NCBI RefSeq assembly: GCF_000503895.1
Contig: NC_022997.1
Location: forward strand, 434,001 to 498,000
From: Hyphomicrobium nitrativorans NL23
GTDB taxonomy: Bacteria; Pseudomonadota; Alphaproteobacteria; Rhizobiales; Hyphomicrobiaceae
Length of the DNA: 64,000 nucleotides
Direction: 5' to 3'
The first letter of the stretch is position 1; each line of letters starts with the position of its first letter. The notes under the pieces are model-generated. The model saw only the letters and a program-made list of their open reading frames with translations. It searched no databases and was not told the DNA's origin. Positions 7,626-16,289 of this stretch are shown here, in pieces. A program made the translations under genes and the position numbers.

Positions 7626-9188
7626 ATGTTTCAATCGCTTTCGGACCGGCTGTCGGGCGTTTTCGACAAGCTTACCAAGCGTGGCGCCCTCACCGAGAGC
7701 GACGTGGCGGAAGCCATGCGCGAGGTGCGCCGCTCCCTGATCGAGGCGGACGTGGCCCTCGACGTGGTGCGGGACTTCACGGACAGGGTGCGGGCCAAGG
7801 CGATCGGCCAGGAGGTTCTGCGCTCCGTTACGCCCGGCCATATGGTCGTCAAGATCGTTAACGACGAACTGATCCGGACGCTCGGTTCCGAAGCCGCGCC
7901 GATCGATCTCCACGCGAGCCCGCCCGTCGCGATCCTGATGGCGGGCCTGCAGGGCTCCGGCAAGACGACGACGACCGCCAAGATCGCCTGGCGCCTGACC
8001 AACCGGGACAAGAAAAAAGTCCTGATGGCGTCGCTCGATACGCGCAGGCCGGCCGCGCAAGAGCAGCTTCGCGTGCTCGGCGAGCAGACGGGCGTGGCGA
8101 CGCTTCCGATCGTTGCTGGCCAAGGCCCGCTCCAGATCGCGAAGCGGGCGATGGAGGCTGCGCGTCTCGGCGGTTACGACGTCGTTATCCTCGATACCGC
8201 CGGCCGCACGACGCTCGACGAAGAATTGATGACGGAGGTCGCGGAGGTTCGCGACGCCACGCAGCCGCACGAGATCCTGCTCGTTCTCGACAGCTTGACC
8301 GGCCAGGATGCCGTCAACACCGCGAAGGCGTTCGATTCCCGGCTCGGCATCACCGGCACCGTGCTGACGCGCGCGGACGGCGACGGCCGCGGCGGTGCTG
8401 CGCTCTCCATGCGCGCCGTCACCGGCAAGCCGATCAAGCTGCTCGGTACCGGCGAAAAGTGGGATGCGCTCGAAGACTTCGATCCCGAGCGCGTTGCCGG
8501 ACGCATCCTCGGCATGGGCGATATCGTGGGCCTCGTCGAGAAGGCCGCGCAGACGATCGACGTCGAAAAGGCGAAGTCGATCGCCCAGAAGATGAAGAAG
8601 GGCGAGTTCGACCTCGAAGACTTGTCCGAGCAGCTCAAGCAGATGGAAAAGATCGGCGGCATGGGCGGCGTGCTCGGGATGCTGCCCGGCATGGGCAAAA
8701 TGAAAGCCCAGCTCAACGCCGCCAATCTCGACGACAGCATCGTGAAGCGTCAGCGCGCGATCATATCCTCGATGACGCCCAAGGAGCGGCGGCATCCGAA
8801 AGTGCTCGACGCCAAGCGCAAGCGGCGTATTGCGGCCGGTTCCGGCACACGCGTCGAGGATGTGAACAAGCTCGTTAAAATGCATCGCCAGATGGCCGAC
8901 ATGATGCGCGCCATGGGCAAGAACAAAGGCATGATGGCGCGGATGTTCGGGATGGGCGGCGGTGGCGGGCCTTCCGAAGCCGAGCTTGCCGACATGCAAA
9001 ACGAACTCGCGAGGCTCGATCCGAAGGCGCTCGCGCAGCTGCCCGACGATCTCAAGAGTTCTCTTCCGAAAGGATTACCTGGACTGGGCGGCGGCGTTCC
9101 GCGGCTTCCCGGTCTTGGCGGCGGACTGCCGGGTCTCGGCGGTGCGCTCCCGAAGTTCCCCGGCGTGCCGGGAAAGAAAAAGAAGTGA
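7626..9188 (+). CDS. ffh: Signal recognition particle protein Ffh
   Basis: 520 aa GTPase that binds signal sequences and 4.5S RNA. The start at ATG 7626 has AGAAGGA upstream. The N domain is residues 1-95, followed by the P-loop GLQGSGKTTT (107-116), DTAGR and the methionine-rich M domain (KIGGMGGVLGMLPGMGKMKA, then MHRQMADMMRAMGKNKGMM). The G4 motif reads TRAD rather than TKxD, as I recall from other alphaproteobacterial Ffh. The C-terminal 60 residues form a Gly/Pro/Leu-rich tail ending GKKKK, longer than in E. coli. rpsP follows at 57 bp, as in many bacteria. No 4.5S RNA gene is seen nearby. Confidence 0.96.
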   Translation: MFQSLSDRLSGVFDKLTKRGALTESDVAEAMREVRRSLIEADVALDVVRDFTDRVRAKAIGQEVLRSVTPGHMVVKIVNDELIRTLGSEAAPIDLHASPPVAILMAGLQGSGKTTTTAKIAWRLTNRDKKKVLMASLDTRRPAAQEQLRVLGEQTGVATLPIVAGQGPLQIAKRAMEAARLGGYDVVILDTAGRTTLDEELMTEVAEVRDATQPHEILLVLDSLTGQDAVNTAKAFDSRLGITGTVLTRADGDGRGGAALSMRAVTGKPIKLLGTGEKWDALEDFDPERVAGRILGMGDIVGLVEKAAQTIDVEKAKSIAQKMKKGEFDLEDLSEQLKQMEKIGGMGGVLGMLPGMGKMKAQLNAANLDDSIVKRQRAIISSMTPKERRHPKVLDAKRKRRIAAGSGTRVEDVNKLVKMHRQMADMMRAMGKNKGMMARMFGMGGGGGPSEAELADMQNELARLDPKALAQLPDDLKSSLPKGLPGLGGGVPRLPGLGGGLPGLGGALPKFPGVPGKKKK

Positions 9189-9245
9189 CGAATTCGGGCG
9201 GTGCGCCGCCCGGCATCAAATGACATAGAGAAAGGATTTCACGTC

Positions 9246-9635
9246 ATGGCAGCCAAGATCCGTCTTTCGCGCGGCGGCGCAAAGAAGCGCCCGTACTACT
9301 ACGTCGTCGTGGCCCACAGCACGGCACCCCGCGATGGCCGTTACATCGAGCAGATCGGTACCTTCAACCCGATGCTGCCCAAGGATAACCCCGAGCGCGT
9401 GAAGCTGATCGAGGATCGCTGCAAGCATTGGCTCTCGGTCGGGGCACAGCCGACGGACCGCGTGCTTCGTCTGTTCGACGGCGCAGGACTTCTGAAGCGC
9501 GATGCGCGCAACAACCCGCAGAAGGCCCAGCCGAAGAAGAAGGCCCAAGAGCGCGCGGCTGCGAAGGCCGAAGCCGCCGCCAAGGCCGCCGAAGCCGCTG
9601 CCGGTGGTGACGAGGGCGCGGCCGCCGAGGCATAA
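9246..9635 (+). CDS. rpsP: 30S ribosomal protein S16
   Basis: 129 aa. The first 80 residues are canonical S16 ([52 protein letters not shown]). The last 45 residues are an Ala/Lys-rich extension typical of alphaproteobacterial S16. ATG 9246 is chosen over an upstream in-frame ATG because AAAGGA precedes it and MAAKIRL is the usual start. It sits in the ffh-rpsP-rimM order, although here about 1 kb of extra sequence separates it from rimM. Confidence 0.96.
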   Translation: MAAKIRLSRGGAKKRPYYYVVVAHSTAPRDGRYIEQIGTFNPMLPKDNPERVKLIEDRCKHWLSVGAQPTDRVLRLFDGAGLLKRDARNNPQKAQPKKKAQERAAAKAEAAAKAAEAAAGGDEGAAAEA

Positions 9636-9927
9636 GCCTGGCTGCATCGGTCCGACGTATGACGACGTTACGCGCAGGCATGCGGCATTCGCCGCGTGCC
9701 TGTCCGCGCATTTGGGGGCGAGCGAAACATATTCGCATCAGGTCGCGCGCTTTTGCGATTCTCCGCGCCCCGAGCTCTCGAAGCCACACACGAATTGCCT
9801 TAGCCTCACCCATGGCTGTCCTGCTTTGGGGGTTGGCAGCCATCATGTGCGGCGAACGAGGGGTGTAGGGGCGACGGCCGGCTGGCGCCGGGCGGGATGC
9901 GTCCCTGCAGCACACGGGGGACCTTCC

Positions 9928-10113
9928 ATGGCTTCTTTGAGGACCGATCTCAGCGACGACGAGGCAGCTTGGTGGGACCGGCGCTCCAATGCGCTGGTTC
10001 GCGGAAGCGAGCTGCTGGACGAAAAACCGGATACCGACACGTGGACCCGGGAGGAGCGCCGTCTGTGGATCTATGCGCTCGCCATCGGCAATCGGATCGA
10101 GCGCCTGCAATAG
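9928..10113 (+). CDS. Small hypothetical protein, 61 aa
   Basis: An ATG preceded by GGGGGACC opens a 61-codon frame, MASLRTDLSDDEAAWWDRRS onward, that is acidic and Trp-rich and ends LAIGNRIERLQ. There is no membrane segment or recognised domain. Composition and start context look gene-like and no competing frame is convincing, but I do not recognise it. It lies between rpsP and rimM. The 290 bp before it hold only a weak inverted repeat (ATGGCTG/CAGCCAT at 9812-9843). Confidence 0.45.
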   Translation: MASLRTDLSDDEAAWWDRRSNALVRGSELLDEKPDTDTWTREERRLWIYALAIGNRIERLQ

Positions 10114-10205
10114 CGGGTGGGCGCCGTGCCGGGCGTTCCACATGGCTGGATTTAAGGATGCAGAACGCTAGCGGCTGCCCTTTCTGCAATCCGTAGTAGA
10201 TATTC

Positions 10206-10230
10206 GTACATCTGATACAATCGGATGTAC
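10206..10230. promoter_or_regulatory. 25-bp imperfect palindrome before the leader/GrlR-like unit
   Basis: GTACATC and GATGTAC form 7-bp perfect arms, extended by GA/TC pairs across one mismatch. The palindrome ends immediately before a GGAGG ribosome-binding site. Size, symmetry and position fit a dimeric repressor operator or a 5'-UTR hairpin controlling access to the ribosome-binding site. No regulator is identified. Confidence 0.45.
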
Positions 10231-10240
10231 GGAGGATCTC

Positions 10241-10294
10241 GTGGTCGAGGTTGCCCCGCGTCCGGTCCGGGTGCAGGCGGGCAATCGGCAATGA
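10241..10294 (+). CDS. 17-codon leader peptide coupled to the GrlR-like gene
   Basis: A strong GGAGG site, five bases upstream, precedes a GTG codon that opens MVEVAPRPVRVQAGNRQ. Its TGA stop overlaps the ATG of the next gene (ATGA). The downstream gene has no good ribosome-binding site of its own, so it is probably translated by re-initiation from this leader. The peptide has no obvious attenuation codons. Too short for homology to be useful. Confidence 0.45.
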   Translation: MVEVAPRPVRVQAGNRQ

Positions 10295-10659
10295 TCGACG
10301 AGGGTGTCTACGGGTTGAGCTTCGAGGCTCCTGATATCCCGGGGGGAGGACGCTCCGCTTCCGGCGAAGGGCTCGCCGTTTTCCGCGGGGGGCTCATTCT
10401 TGGCTCCGACCCGCACGGGGGTGTTTTCCGAGGCCGCTACCATTATGATCCGGCCTGCGGCGAGGCGGTGGTCGAGGTTCAGCTCGCCATTCCACCGCAC
10501 GGTGTTCTGCTGACGGGTCTTGCCGTGGGGCCGGAGGGCGCGTTCGTCGATGTGTCGGGGCGTTTCTGTCCGCGACATCCGATTTCTTCAGCGGTGGTCG
10601 ACATCGCGGGTGCGCCGGTGGCGGTCGAGCTCCGGTTCATGGGACCCCTCGCGAAATAA
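10291..10659 (+). CDS. GrlR-like small protein
   Basis: 122 aa starting MIDEGVYGLSFEAP. The start, the phrase AVFRGGLILGSDPHGGVFRG and the pattern of short beta strands resemble the GrlR regulatory domain, an eight-stranded calycin-like fold found in many alphaproteobacterial small proteins and first described as a type III secretion repressor. Here there is no secretion system nearby, so the role is unknown. The ATG overlaps the stop of a 17-codon leader. Located 25 bp before rimM, with which it may be co-transcribed. Family assignment is from memory of the motif and moderately secure. Confidence 0.55.
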   Translation: MIDEGVYGLSFEAPDIPGGGRSASGEGLAVFRGGLILGSDPHGGVFRGRYHYDPACGEAVVEVQLAIPPHGVLLTGLAVGPEGAFVDVSGRFCPRHPISSAVVDIAGAPVAVELRFMGPLAK

Positions 10660-10684
10660 CGAGAAAAACGGCAGCGATCTATCG

Positions 10685-11266
10685 ATGACAGATGAAGACA
10701 ACCGGCCGGACAACGGCGGCGCGGCGCGGCGCGTGCTGCTCGGGCATATCACGGGCGCACACGGCATTCGCGGCGCGGTGCTCGTGCGCAGCTACACGGC
10801 GGAGCCTAGCGCAATCGCGGATTACGGGCCGCTCGAAGACGAGGGGGGAAGCGCGACGTTCACGCTGTCCGTCGAGGGCGGTACGGCGAAGGGCGTCATC
10901 TGCCGGGTTGCGGGTGTCGATGACAGGAACGGCGCGGAGCGTCTCAAGGGCGTGGCGCTTTATGTGCCGCGCGATCGCTTGCCGCCGCCGGACGACGGAG
11001 AATATTACCATACGGATCTCGTCGGGCTCGCGGCTGTCACGGAGGCAGGCGTGGCGCTGGGTGAGGTGGTCGCGGTGCTGAACTACGGGGCAGGCGACAT
11101 TCTCGAAGTGCGGCCCGAGGGAGCAAAGCGGACCGACCTCTATCCGATGACCGAAACGGTCGTCGTGCGCGTGGACATCGCGGGTGGCGTGATCGTGATT
11201 GCGCCACCTGAGGAGGTGGATGCGGGCGACGCGAACGGAGATGCGGTTGCAGGTGACGAACCGTGA
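10685..11266 (+). CDS. rimM: Ribosome maturation factor RimM
   Basis: 193 aa. RimM assists maturation of the 30S head domain and binds S19. The N-terminal domain starts VLLGHITGAHGIRGAVLVRS; the PRC-barrel domain contains YYHTDLVGLAAVTEAGVALGEV and GAGDILEVRPEG, and the C terminus adds an acidic tail. ATG 10685 is chosen over longer frames because family homology begins there. Normally trmD and rplS follow; here the next gene is on the opposite strand, so the classical operon is broken after rimM. Confidence 0.93.
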   Translation: MTDEDNRPDNGGAARRVLLGHITGAHGIRGAVLVRSYTAEPSAIADYGPLEDEGGSATFTLSVEGGTAKGVICRVAGVDDRNGAERLKGVALYVPRDRLPPPDDGEYYHTDLVGLAAVTEAGVALGEVVAVLNYGAGDILEVRPEGAKRTDLYPMTETVVVRVDIAGGVIVIAPPEEVDAGDANGDAVAGDEP

Positions 11267-11287
11267 GCGTTTTCGGACGCAGGTGCG

Positions 11288-12556
11288 TTAGAGCCGTTCG
11301 GCCTTGAACAGGCGTGGGAGGTCGCCGGTGAGGCCGGCGGCTTCCGCGACGAGGCGGCGTTTTATCTCCGGCATACGATCCACGAGACCCAGGCCGAAAT
11401 CGCGGGCGGCGCGAAGCAACAGCCAATCGTTGGAGAACAGCCGATTGAGGCCGTCGAAGGCCGCCGCCGACATAGCTGAATCGAACCGCCGCCAGCGTTC
11501 GTAGCGGCCGAGCGCTTCGAGGCTGCCGGGGTCGAGGCCGAGCCGCAGGCTGTCGGCGACGATCTCGGCAAGGGCCGCGACATCGCGAAACGCAAGGTTC
11601 ACGCCTTGGCCCGCGATGGGATGGACACCGTGCGCAGCGTCGCCGACGAGCGCGAAGCGCGCCGCTGCGTAAGCGCGTGTGAGGTGCGTTGCGAGCGGCC
11701 AGGACTGACGTGGCCCCGCGAGTGTGAGGGCACCGAGGCGGCCGGCGACACGCGTTTCGACCTCCGCGAGGAAGCCTGCGTCGTCGAGCGCGAGGATGCG
11801 TTCGGCTTCGGCGGCGTCCTCGGTCCAGGTGAGGCAGGCGCGGTTGCCGGGAAGTGGCAGGATGGCGAAGGGGCCGGCTGGCAGGAAGTGCTGGATGGCG
11901 CGGCCCTCGTGCGGGCGGTCGTGCGCGATGGTCGTGACGATGGCCGTCTGGCCGTGGTTCCAGCCGACGGTCTTGATGCGTGCGCGGTCGCGGGATGGCG
12001 AGCGGCGGCCCTCGGCGCCGACGAGGAGTTGCGCCTGGAGCTTGCGGCCGTCGTCCAGCGTGATGGACATGCCCGCGCCGGTGTCCGCGAATTCGGCGAT
12101 GCCGGCCGGCGCGAGGACGGTGATGTTCTCCGACGATGCGACGGCGGCCGAGAGCGCGCGTTCGAGCGCGGGAGCGGGCACGATGTGGCTTGCGGTCTCG
12201 CGGGCGGCCGTCGCTTCGCCCTGTTCCAGGTGATTGTCGTAGGTCAGCAGGATCGGGCGGACGCCCGCGTCGAGGCTCGAATCCGTGATCTGGATTTCGG
12301 TGACGGGTTGCGAGACGGCGGCGACGTCGCCCCAGACTCCGAGCGTCTCCAACATGCGCCGCGCTCCGGCGGACAGGGCGAAGGCGCGTGCGTCGTCCGT
12401 TGCGGACGGCGACGCGGTGCGCGGCTTGAGATCCACGATCGCGATGCGGATCTCATCGCCAAAAGCCGTGACCAGCGCGCGTGCCAAAGCGAGGCCCGCG
12501 AAGCTCGCGCCTGAGATGACGACGTCAAAGCGTGTTGTGGATGTCGCGTCGGTCAT
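11288..12556 (-). CDS. UbiH/COQ6-family FAD-dependent monooxygenase
   Basis: 422 aa from ATG 12556. It has a Rossmann FAD-binding start (FDVVISGASFAGLALARAL), a central QLLVGAEGRRSPSRDRA block corresponding to the DG motif, with Glu in place of the usual Asp, and the GD motif FALVGDAAHGVHPIAGQGVN. These order the protein within the ubiquinone-biosynthesis hydroxylases that add ring hydroxyls. Which ring position (UbiH, UbiF, UbiI or the alphaproteobacterial UbiL type) cannot be decided. It is convergent with rimM (21-bp gap) and divergent from tesB. Confidence 0.85.
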   Translation of the reverse strand: MTDATSTTRFDVVISGASFAGLALARALVTAFGDEIRIAIVDLKPRTASPSATDDARAFALSAGARRMLETLGVWGDVAAVSQPVTEIQITDSSLDAGVRPILLTYDNHLEQGEATAARETASHIVPAPALERALSAAVASSENITVLAPAGIAEFADTGAGMSITLDDGRKLQAQLLVGAEGRRSPSRDRARIKTVGWNHGQTAIVTTIAHDRPHEGRAIQHFLPAGPFAILPLPGNRACLTWTEDAAEAERILALDDAGFLAEVETRVAGRLGALTLAGPRQSWPLATHLTRAYAAARFALVGDAAHGVHPIAGQGVNLAFRDVAALAEIVADSLRLGLDPGSLEALGRYERWRRFDSAMSAAAFDGLNRLFSNDWLLLRAARDFGLGLVDRMPEIKRRLVAEAAGLTGDLPRLFKAERL

Positions 12557-12699
12557 GGTGTCGGGCGGTGCGATGATCGGGCCAATGGGTGGAGCGAAGA
12601 AGGATCGGCATGCGATGGGTCGCCGCGCCGGTCTTGACCGGGTTGGAGGCGCAGCCCATCGTCGTCCTCTGTCGATAGCATCAAATGCAGGGAAGCTCC

Positions 12700-13611
12700 A
12701 TGTCACGCGACATGCTTGGCGGACGGACGGACGGTCAGAGCGCACTCGACGAACTCGTGGGTCTGCTCGATCTCGAACCGCTGGAGGTCAACCTGTTCCG
12801 CGGACTGAGCCCTCAGGTGGGCCGGCAGCGCGTGTTCGGCGGGCAGGTGCTGGGCCAGGCGCTGGTGGCGGCCGTGCGGACGGTGGACGAGCCCAGGACC
12901 GCCCATTCGCTGCACGCCTACTTCCTTCTGGGCGGCGATCCCGACATTCCCATTCTCTACGAGGTGGAGCGTACGCGCGACGGCGGCAGCTTTTCCACGC
13001 GGCGGGTGAAGGCGATCCAGCACGGGCGCGTGATCTTCACCATGAGCGTCTCCTTCCAGAAGCACGAAGAGGGCTACGAGCACGCGCTCGATATGCCTGA
13101 CGTGCCGGCTCCGGAGGCGCTTCCTTCTGCGTTGGAACTGATGGAGCGGCTCACGGATGCGATGCCCGACAACATGCGGAGCTACCTGCAGCGGGCGCAG
13201 CCCGTCGATTTGAGGCCCGTGGACGTTTCCCGGTATCTTGCGCGGGCGCCGCAACCGCCGCAGCAGTCGATCTGGCTCAAGGCTAACGGCACGCTGCCGG
13301 ACGATCCGAGCCTGCATCAGTGCGTGCTCGCCTATGCCTCCGATTTCACGCTGCTCGATACGGCGCTGATCGCCCACGGCAAGCTGTTGTTCGACGAGGA
13401 CGTGCAACTCGCGAGCCTCGATCATGCGCTGTGGCTCCACCGTCCGTTCCGCGCGGACGAGTGGCTGCTTTACGTTCAGGACAGTCCAAGCGCTTCGGGT
13501 GCGCGCGGGTTCTGCCGGGGCAGCTTTTTCACCCGGAACGGGCGGCTCGTTGCGTCCGCGGCGCAGGAAGGGCTGATCCGCAAGCGCCAGACCGATTTTG
13601 TGGTCAAATAG
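12700..13611 (+). CDS. tesB: Acyl-CoA thioesterase II
   Basis: 303 aa double-hotdog thioesterase that hydrolyses medium- and long-chain acyl-CoA. Landmarks are RVFGGQVLGQALVAAVRTV, SLHAYFLLGGD, then in the C-terminal hotdog the catalytic region ASDFTLLDTALIAHG (Asp and Thr) and SAAQEGLIRKR (Gln), matching the Asp-Thr-Gln triad of E. coli TesB. ATG 12700 has GGGAAG seven bases upstream and is preferred to ATG 12685. It is monocistronic, with a 140-bp divergent spacer from the monooxygenase. Confidence 0.93.
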   Translation: MSRDMLGGRTDGQSALDELVGLLDLEPLEVNLFRGLSPQVGRQRVFGGQVLGQALVAAVRTVDEPRTAHSLHAYFLLGGDPDIPILYEVERTRDGGSFSTRRVKAIQHGRVIFTMSVSFQKHEEGYEHALDMPDVPAPEALPSALELMERLTDAMPDNMRSYLQRAQPVDLRPVDVSRYLARAPQPPQQSIWLKANGTLPDDPSLHQCVLAYASDFTLLDTALIAHGKLLFDEDVQLASLDHALWLHRPFRADEWLLYVQDSPSASGARGFCRGSFFTRNGRLVASAAQEGLIRKRQTDFVVK

Positions 13612-13698
13612 CAGGCAAACCTCGTTCATTGCATAAGTTTTGAGCACCGGATGGGCCCGAGAATGCCCGTCCGGCGGCCGTTCGTTTCTAAATTCTGA

Positions 13699-14190
<492 letters not shown>

Positions 14191-14233
14191 GATGCGGCTC
14201 GCTCACACGTTGGATGACAGGGGAGTTCACCAC

Positions 14234-15580
14234 ATGAAGGAAAGTTTGTTCTCGCGCTCGACGCTGGCCCTTGCGGCCGGTCTCGCGCTCACGCTCGTGG
14301 CCGGGCCCGGCTTCGCGCAGGAGGTCATTGCGCCCGCAGCACCGGCAGCGGCTGCGGCTGCTGAACCGGCACTCAGCGCCGGCGATACGGCGTGGATGCT
14401 GACGTCGACCGTCATCGTTCTCATGATGGCCATTCCCGGTCTCGCGCTCTTCTATGCCGGCATGACGCGCAAGAAGAACGTGCTCAACACGGTCGCGATG
14501 GTGTTTGCCGCCGTCTGCGTTCTCTCGGTGACATGGTTCGTGATCGGCTACTCCATCGCCTTCGGCGACGGCGGGGCGCTCAATGCCTACACGGGCGGCC
14601 TCGACAAGCTGTTCCTCGGCCATCTGACGAAGGACGCGATGTCGGGCACGATCCCGGAGTCGCTCTTCATCGTGTTCCAGATGACGTTCTTCGCGATTAC
14701 GCCGGCGCTCATCGTCGGGTCGATCGTCGAGCGCATGAAGTTTTCCAGCCTGCTCATCTTCCTCGTGCTCTGGAGCCTCATCGTTTACGCGCCCATCTGT
14801 CACTGGGTGTGGGGCGGCGGCTTCCTCTCGGAAGACGGCGTGCTCGACTTCGCGGGCGGCACGGTCGTTCACATCAACTCGGGTGTTGCGGGTCTCGTTG
14901 CCGCTCTCGTGCTTGGCCGCCGCAAGGGCTACGGCACGGAGAACCTCGCGCCGCATAACCTCGTGCTAACGCTGATCGGCGCTTCGCTGCTGTGGGTCGG
15001 CTGGTTCGGCTTCAACGCAGGCTCTGCCGCTGCTGCCAACGATACGGCCTCGATGGCCGCACTCGTCACGCAGATCGCTGCCGCTGCCGGTGGTCTCACC
15101 TGGATGGTCGCCGAGTGGATCTTCCATCGCAAGCCGACGGTGCTGGGCGTGACGTCCGGTGCGATCGCCGGTCTCGTCGGCATCACGCCGGCTGCCGGTT
15201 TCGTCGATCCGATGGGCGGTCTCTTCATCGGCATCGGTGCGGGCTTCGCCGCCTTCTTCTTCTCGACGGTCGTCAAGAAGGCGATGGGCTACGACGAGAG
15301 TCTCGACGTGTTCGGCGTGCACGGCATCGGCGGCATCGTCGGTGCGATCCTTACGGGCGTGTTCGCTGTCGAAGCCATCGGCGGCACGGCCGGCCTGCTC
15401 GAAGGCAACTTCGCTCAGGTCTGGATCCAGATCTACGGCATCCTTGCCACGATCATCTGGTGTGCGCTCGCCACCTTCGTGATCCTGATCGTGCTCAAGT
15501 ACACCATCGGCATCCGCGTGCCGGAGCCGGTGGAGGTCGAAGGTCTCGACGTCAACCTGCACGGCGAGGTGGTGCACTAA
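14234..15580 (+). CDS. amtB: Ammonium transporter AmtB
   Basis: 448 aa with a cleavable signal peptide (STLALAAGLALTLVAGPGFA), an Ala/Pro linker and eleven membrane segments. The Amt signature is present: ALFYAGMTRKKNVLNT, CHWVWGGGFL and the second pore histidine in DVFGVHGIGGIVGAILTG. It conducts ammonia/ammonium across the inner membrane as a trimer gated by GlnK. The start at 14234 has GGGAG upstream. A strong intrinsic terminator follows. Confidence 0.95.
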   Translation: MKESLFSRSTLALAAGLALTLVAGPGFAQEVIAPAAPAAAAAAEPALSAGDTAWMLTSTVIVLMMAIPGLALFYAGMTRKKNVLNTVAMVFAAVCVLSVTWFVIGYSIAFGDGGALNAYTGGLDKLFLGHLTKDAMSGTIPESLFIVFQMTFFAITPALIVGSIVERMKFSSLLIFLVLWSLIVYAPICHWVWGGGFLSEDGVLDFAGGTVVHINSGVAGLVAALVLGRRKGYGTENLAPHNLVLTLIGASLLWVGWFGFNAGSAAAANDTASMAALVTQIAAAAGGLTWMVAEWIFHRKPTVLGVTSGAIAGLVGITPAAGFVDPMGGLFIGIGAGFAAFFFSTVVKKAMGYDESLDVFGVHGIGGIVGAILTGVFAVEAIGGTAGLLEGNFAQVWIQIYGILATIIWCALATFVILIVLKYTIGIRVPEPVEVEGLDVNLHGEVVH

Positions 15581-15605
15581 CCCTCGACGTCCTGTCGGCG
15601 GGGTG

Positions 15606-15640
15606 GCCCCGGGGTCCAAGAACCCCGGGGCTATTTTTTG
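15606..15640 (+). terminator. Intrinsic terminator of glnK-amtB
   Basis: CCCCGGGG and CCCCGGGG form an 8-bp perfect stem (with flanking GC pairs) around TCCAAGAA, followed by CTATTTTTTG. The T-run merges into the first copy of the hairpin-array repeat. Confidence 0.9.
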
Positions 15641-15764
15641 TTTTCGTACGCATTTTTTTCCGAACACAAGTTGCGAGAGGCTTCGGAAAAGGAGCCGGGC
15701 GCCGGTGGATGGCCGCGCCACTTGGCGCGGGCGCGCAGTCGCGCGCCGAGCGCTGATGCGCTGC
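15641..15764 (+). repeat. Hairpin-array repeat, copy 1 (three-hairpin tail)
   Basis: The head reads CGAACACAAGTTGCGAGAGG, CTTCGG, then the constant GTGGATGGCC. Three adjacent hairpins follow: CCGCGCCA/TGGCGCGG with a 2-base loop, GGCGCGC/GCGCGCC, and AGCGC/GCGCT. It begins in the T-run of the amtB terminator and is followed directly by two more copies. No protein-coding signal is apparent. The T-rich start is partly duplicated in this copy. Confidence 0.75.
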
Positions 15765-15875
15765 GTTTCGTTTCGTACGCAAGTTGCGAGAAGCTTCGGA
15801 TAAGAGGCCGGGCGCTGGTGGATGGCCGCGGCACCTGCCGCGGGGACGCGGTCGCGTCCCGAGCGCCGGCGCGCT
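15765..15875 (+). repeat. Hairpin-array repeat, copy 2 (three-hairpin tail)
   Basis: The head is CGTACGCAAGTTGCGAGAAG, CTTCGGATAAGAGGCCGGGC, then GTGGATGGCC. The tail hairpins are CCGCGGCA/TGCCGCGG, GGGACGCG/CGCGTCCC and AGCGC/GCGCT. Compared with copy 1, both arms of the first two stems differ in a compensating way, so pairing is kept. It is abutted on both sides by further copies. Confidence 0.75.
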
Positions 15876-16009
15876 GTTTTTTGTTTTCGGACACAAGTGG
15901 CGAGAGGCTTCGGAAAAGGAGTGTCGTGCTTGTGGATGGCCGCCGCAGTCCATGCGGAGCATGGCTCCGCCACGACCGCCGGGTCGCGTTGCTCCCGGGC
16001 TGCACTGCT
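15876..16009 (+). repeat. Hairpin-array repeat, copy 3 (alternative tail)
   Basis: The head is CGGACACAAGTGGCGAGAGG, CTTCGGAAAAGG, then GTGGATGGCC. Here the three-hairpin tail is replaced by a different block, CATGCGGAGCATGGCTCCGC followed by GGGTCGCGTTGCTCCCGGGC. The same alternative tail is seen in copy 6 (36.8 kb), showing that head and tail modules combine independently. Confidence 0.7.
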
Positions 16010-16029
16010 CAAAAACCAAGCCGGAGATG

Positions 16030-16289
16030 ACAGGTTGCCTAGATTCTATGCGGCTAGGAATTGCGCCGTGAAACAGCAACTTCAATGTTTTCAGCAATTT
16101 CAGTGCTTTGATCGCTTTGAACGGGCTGGCATGGCTCTTGAAACCAGATGAGCGATGGGCCTGTCGCGTGCAGCCGGGTCGGGCGAGTTGGCTCTTCGGC
16201 CGGCAGGTTCTCACCGAGATCTTCTCCCGAGCACGCGTCTCCCCTAGACGTGCTCCAAACTGGCCCGGCAAAAAGCCGGGCCTTTTTTT
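16030..16289 (+). ncRNA. Candidate small RNA ending at an orphan terminator
   Basis: A strong terminator at 16262-16289 has no coding gene before it on the plus strand; amtB already ends at its own terminator 620 bp upstream. Just before it lies another hairpin, GAGCACG-CG-TCT/AGACGTGCTC with a C-rich CCCC loop (16229-16255). C-rich loops of this kind occur in several alphaproteobacterial sRNAs as ribosome-binding-site antagonists. No good reading frame covers the stretch. The 5' end is not defined and 16030 is only the end of the repeat block. Confidence 0.35.
16262..16289 (+). terminator. Orphan intrinsic terminator
   Basis: GGCCCGGC and GCCGGGCC pair perfectly around AAAAA, followed by seven T residues. 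The T-run leads straight into copy 4 of the hairpin-array repeat. It could terminate a small RNA reading in from the left. Confidence 0.9.

Noticed and set aside
9659-9868. 69-codon plus-strand frame after rpsP
   Set aside because: It has weak composition and no ribosome-binding site, and it overlaps an inverted repeat. It is not supportable as a gene.
15552-16271. 239-codon minus-strand frame over the amtB terminator and repeats
   Set aside because: It reads straight through three repeat copies and a terminator. Its SEASRNLR-like repeats are the translated repeat heads, not a conserved protein.
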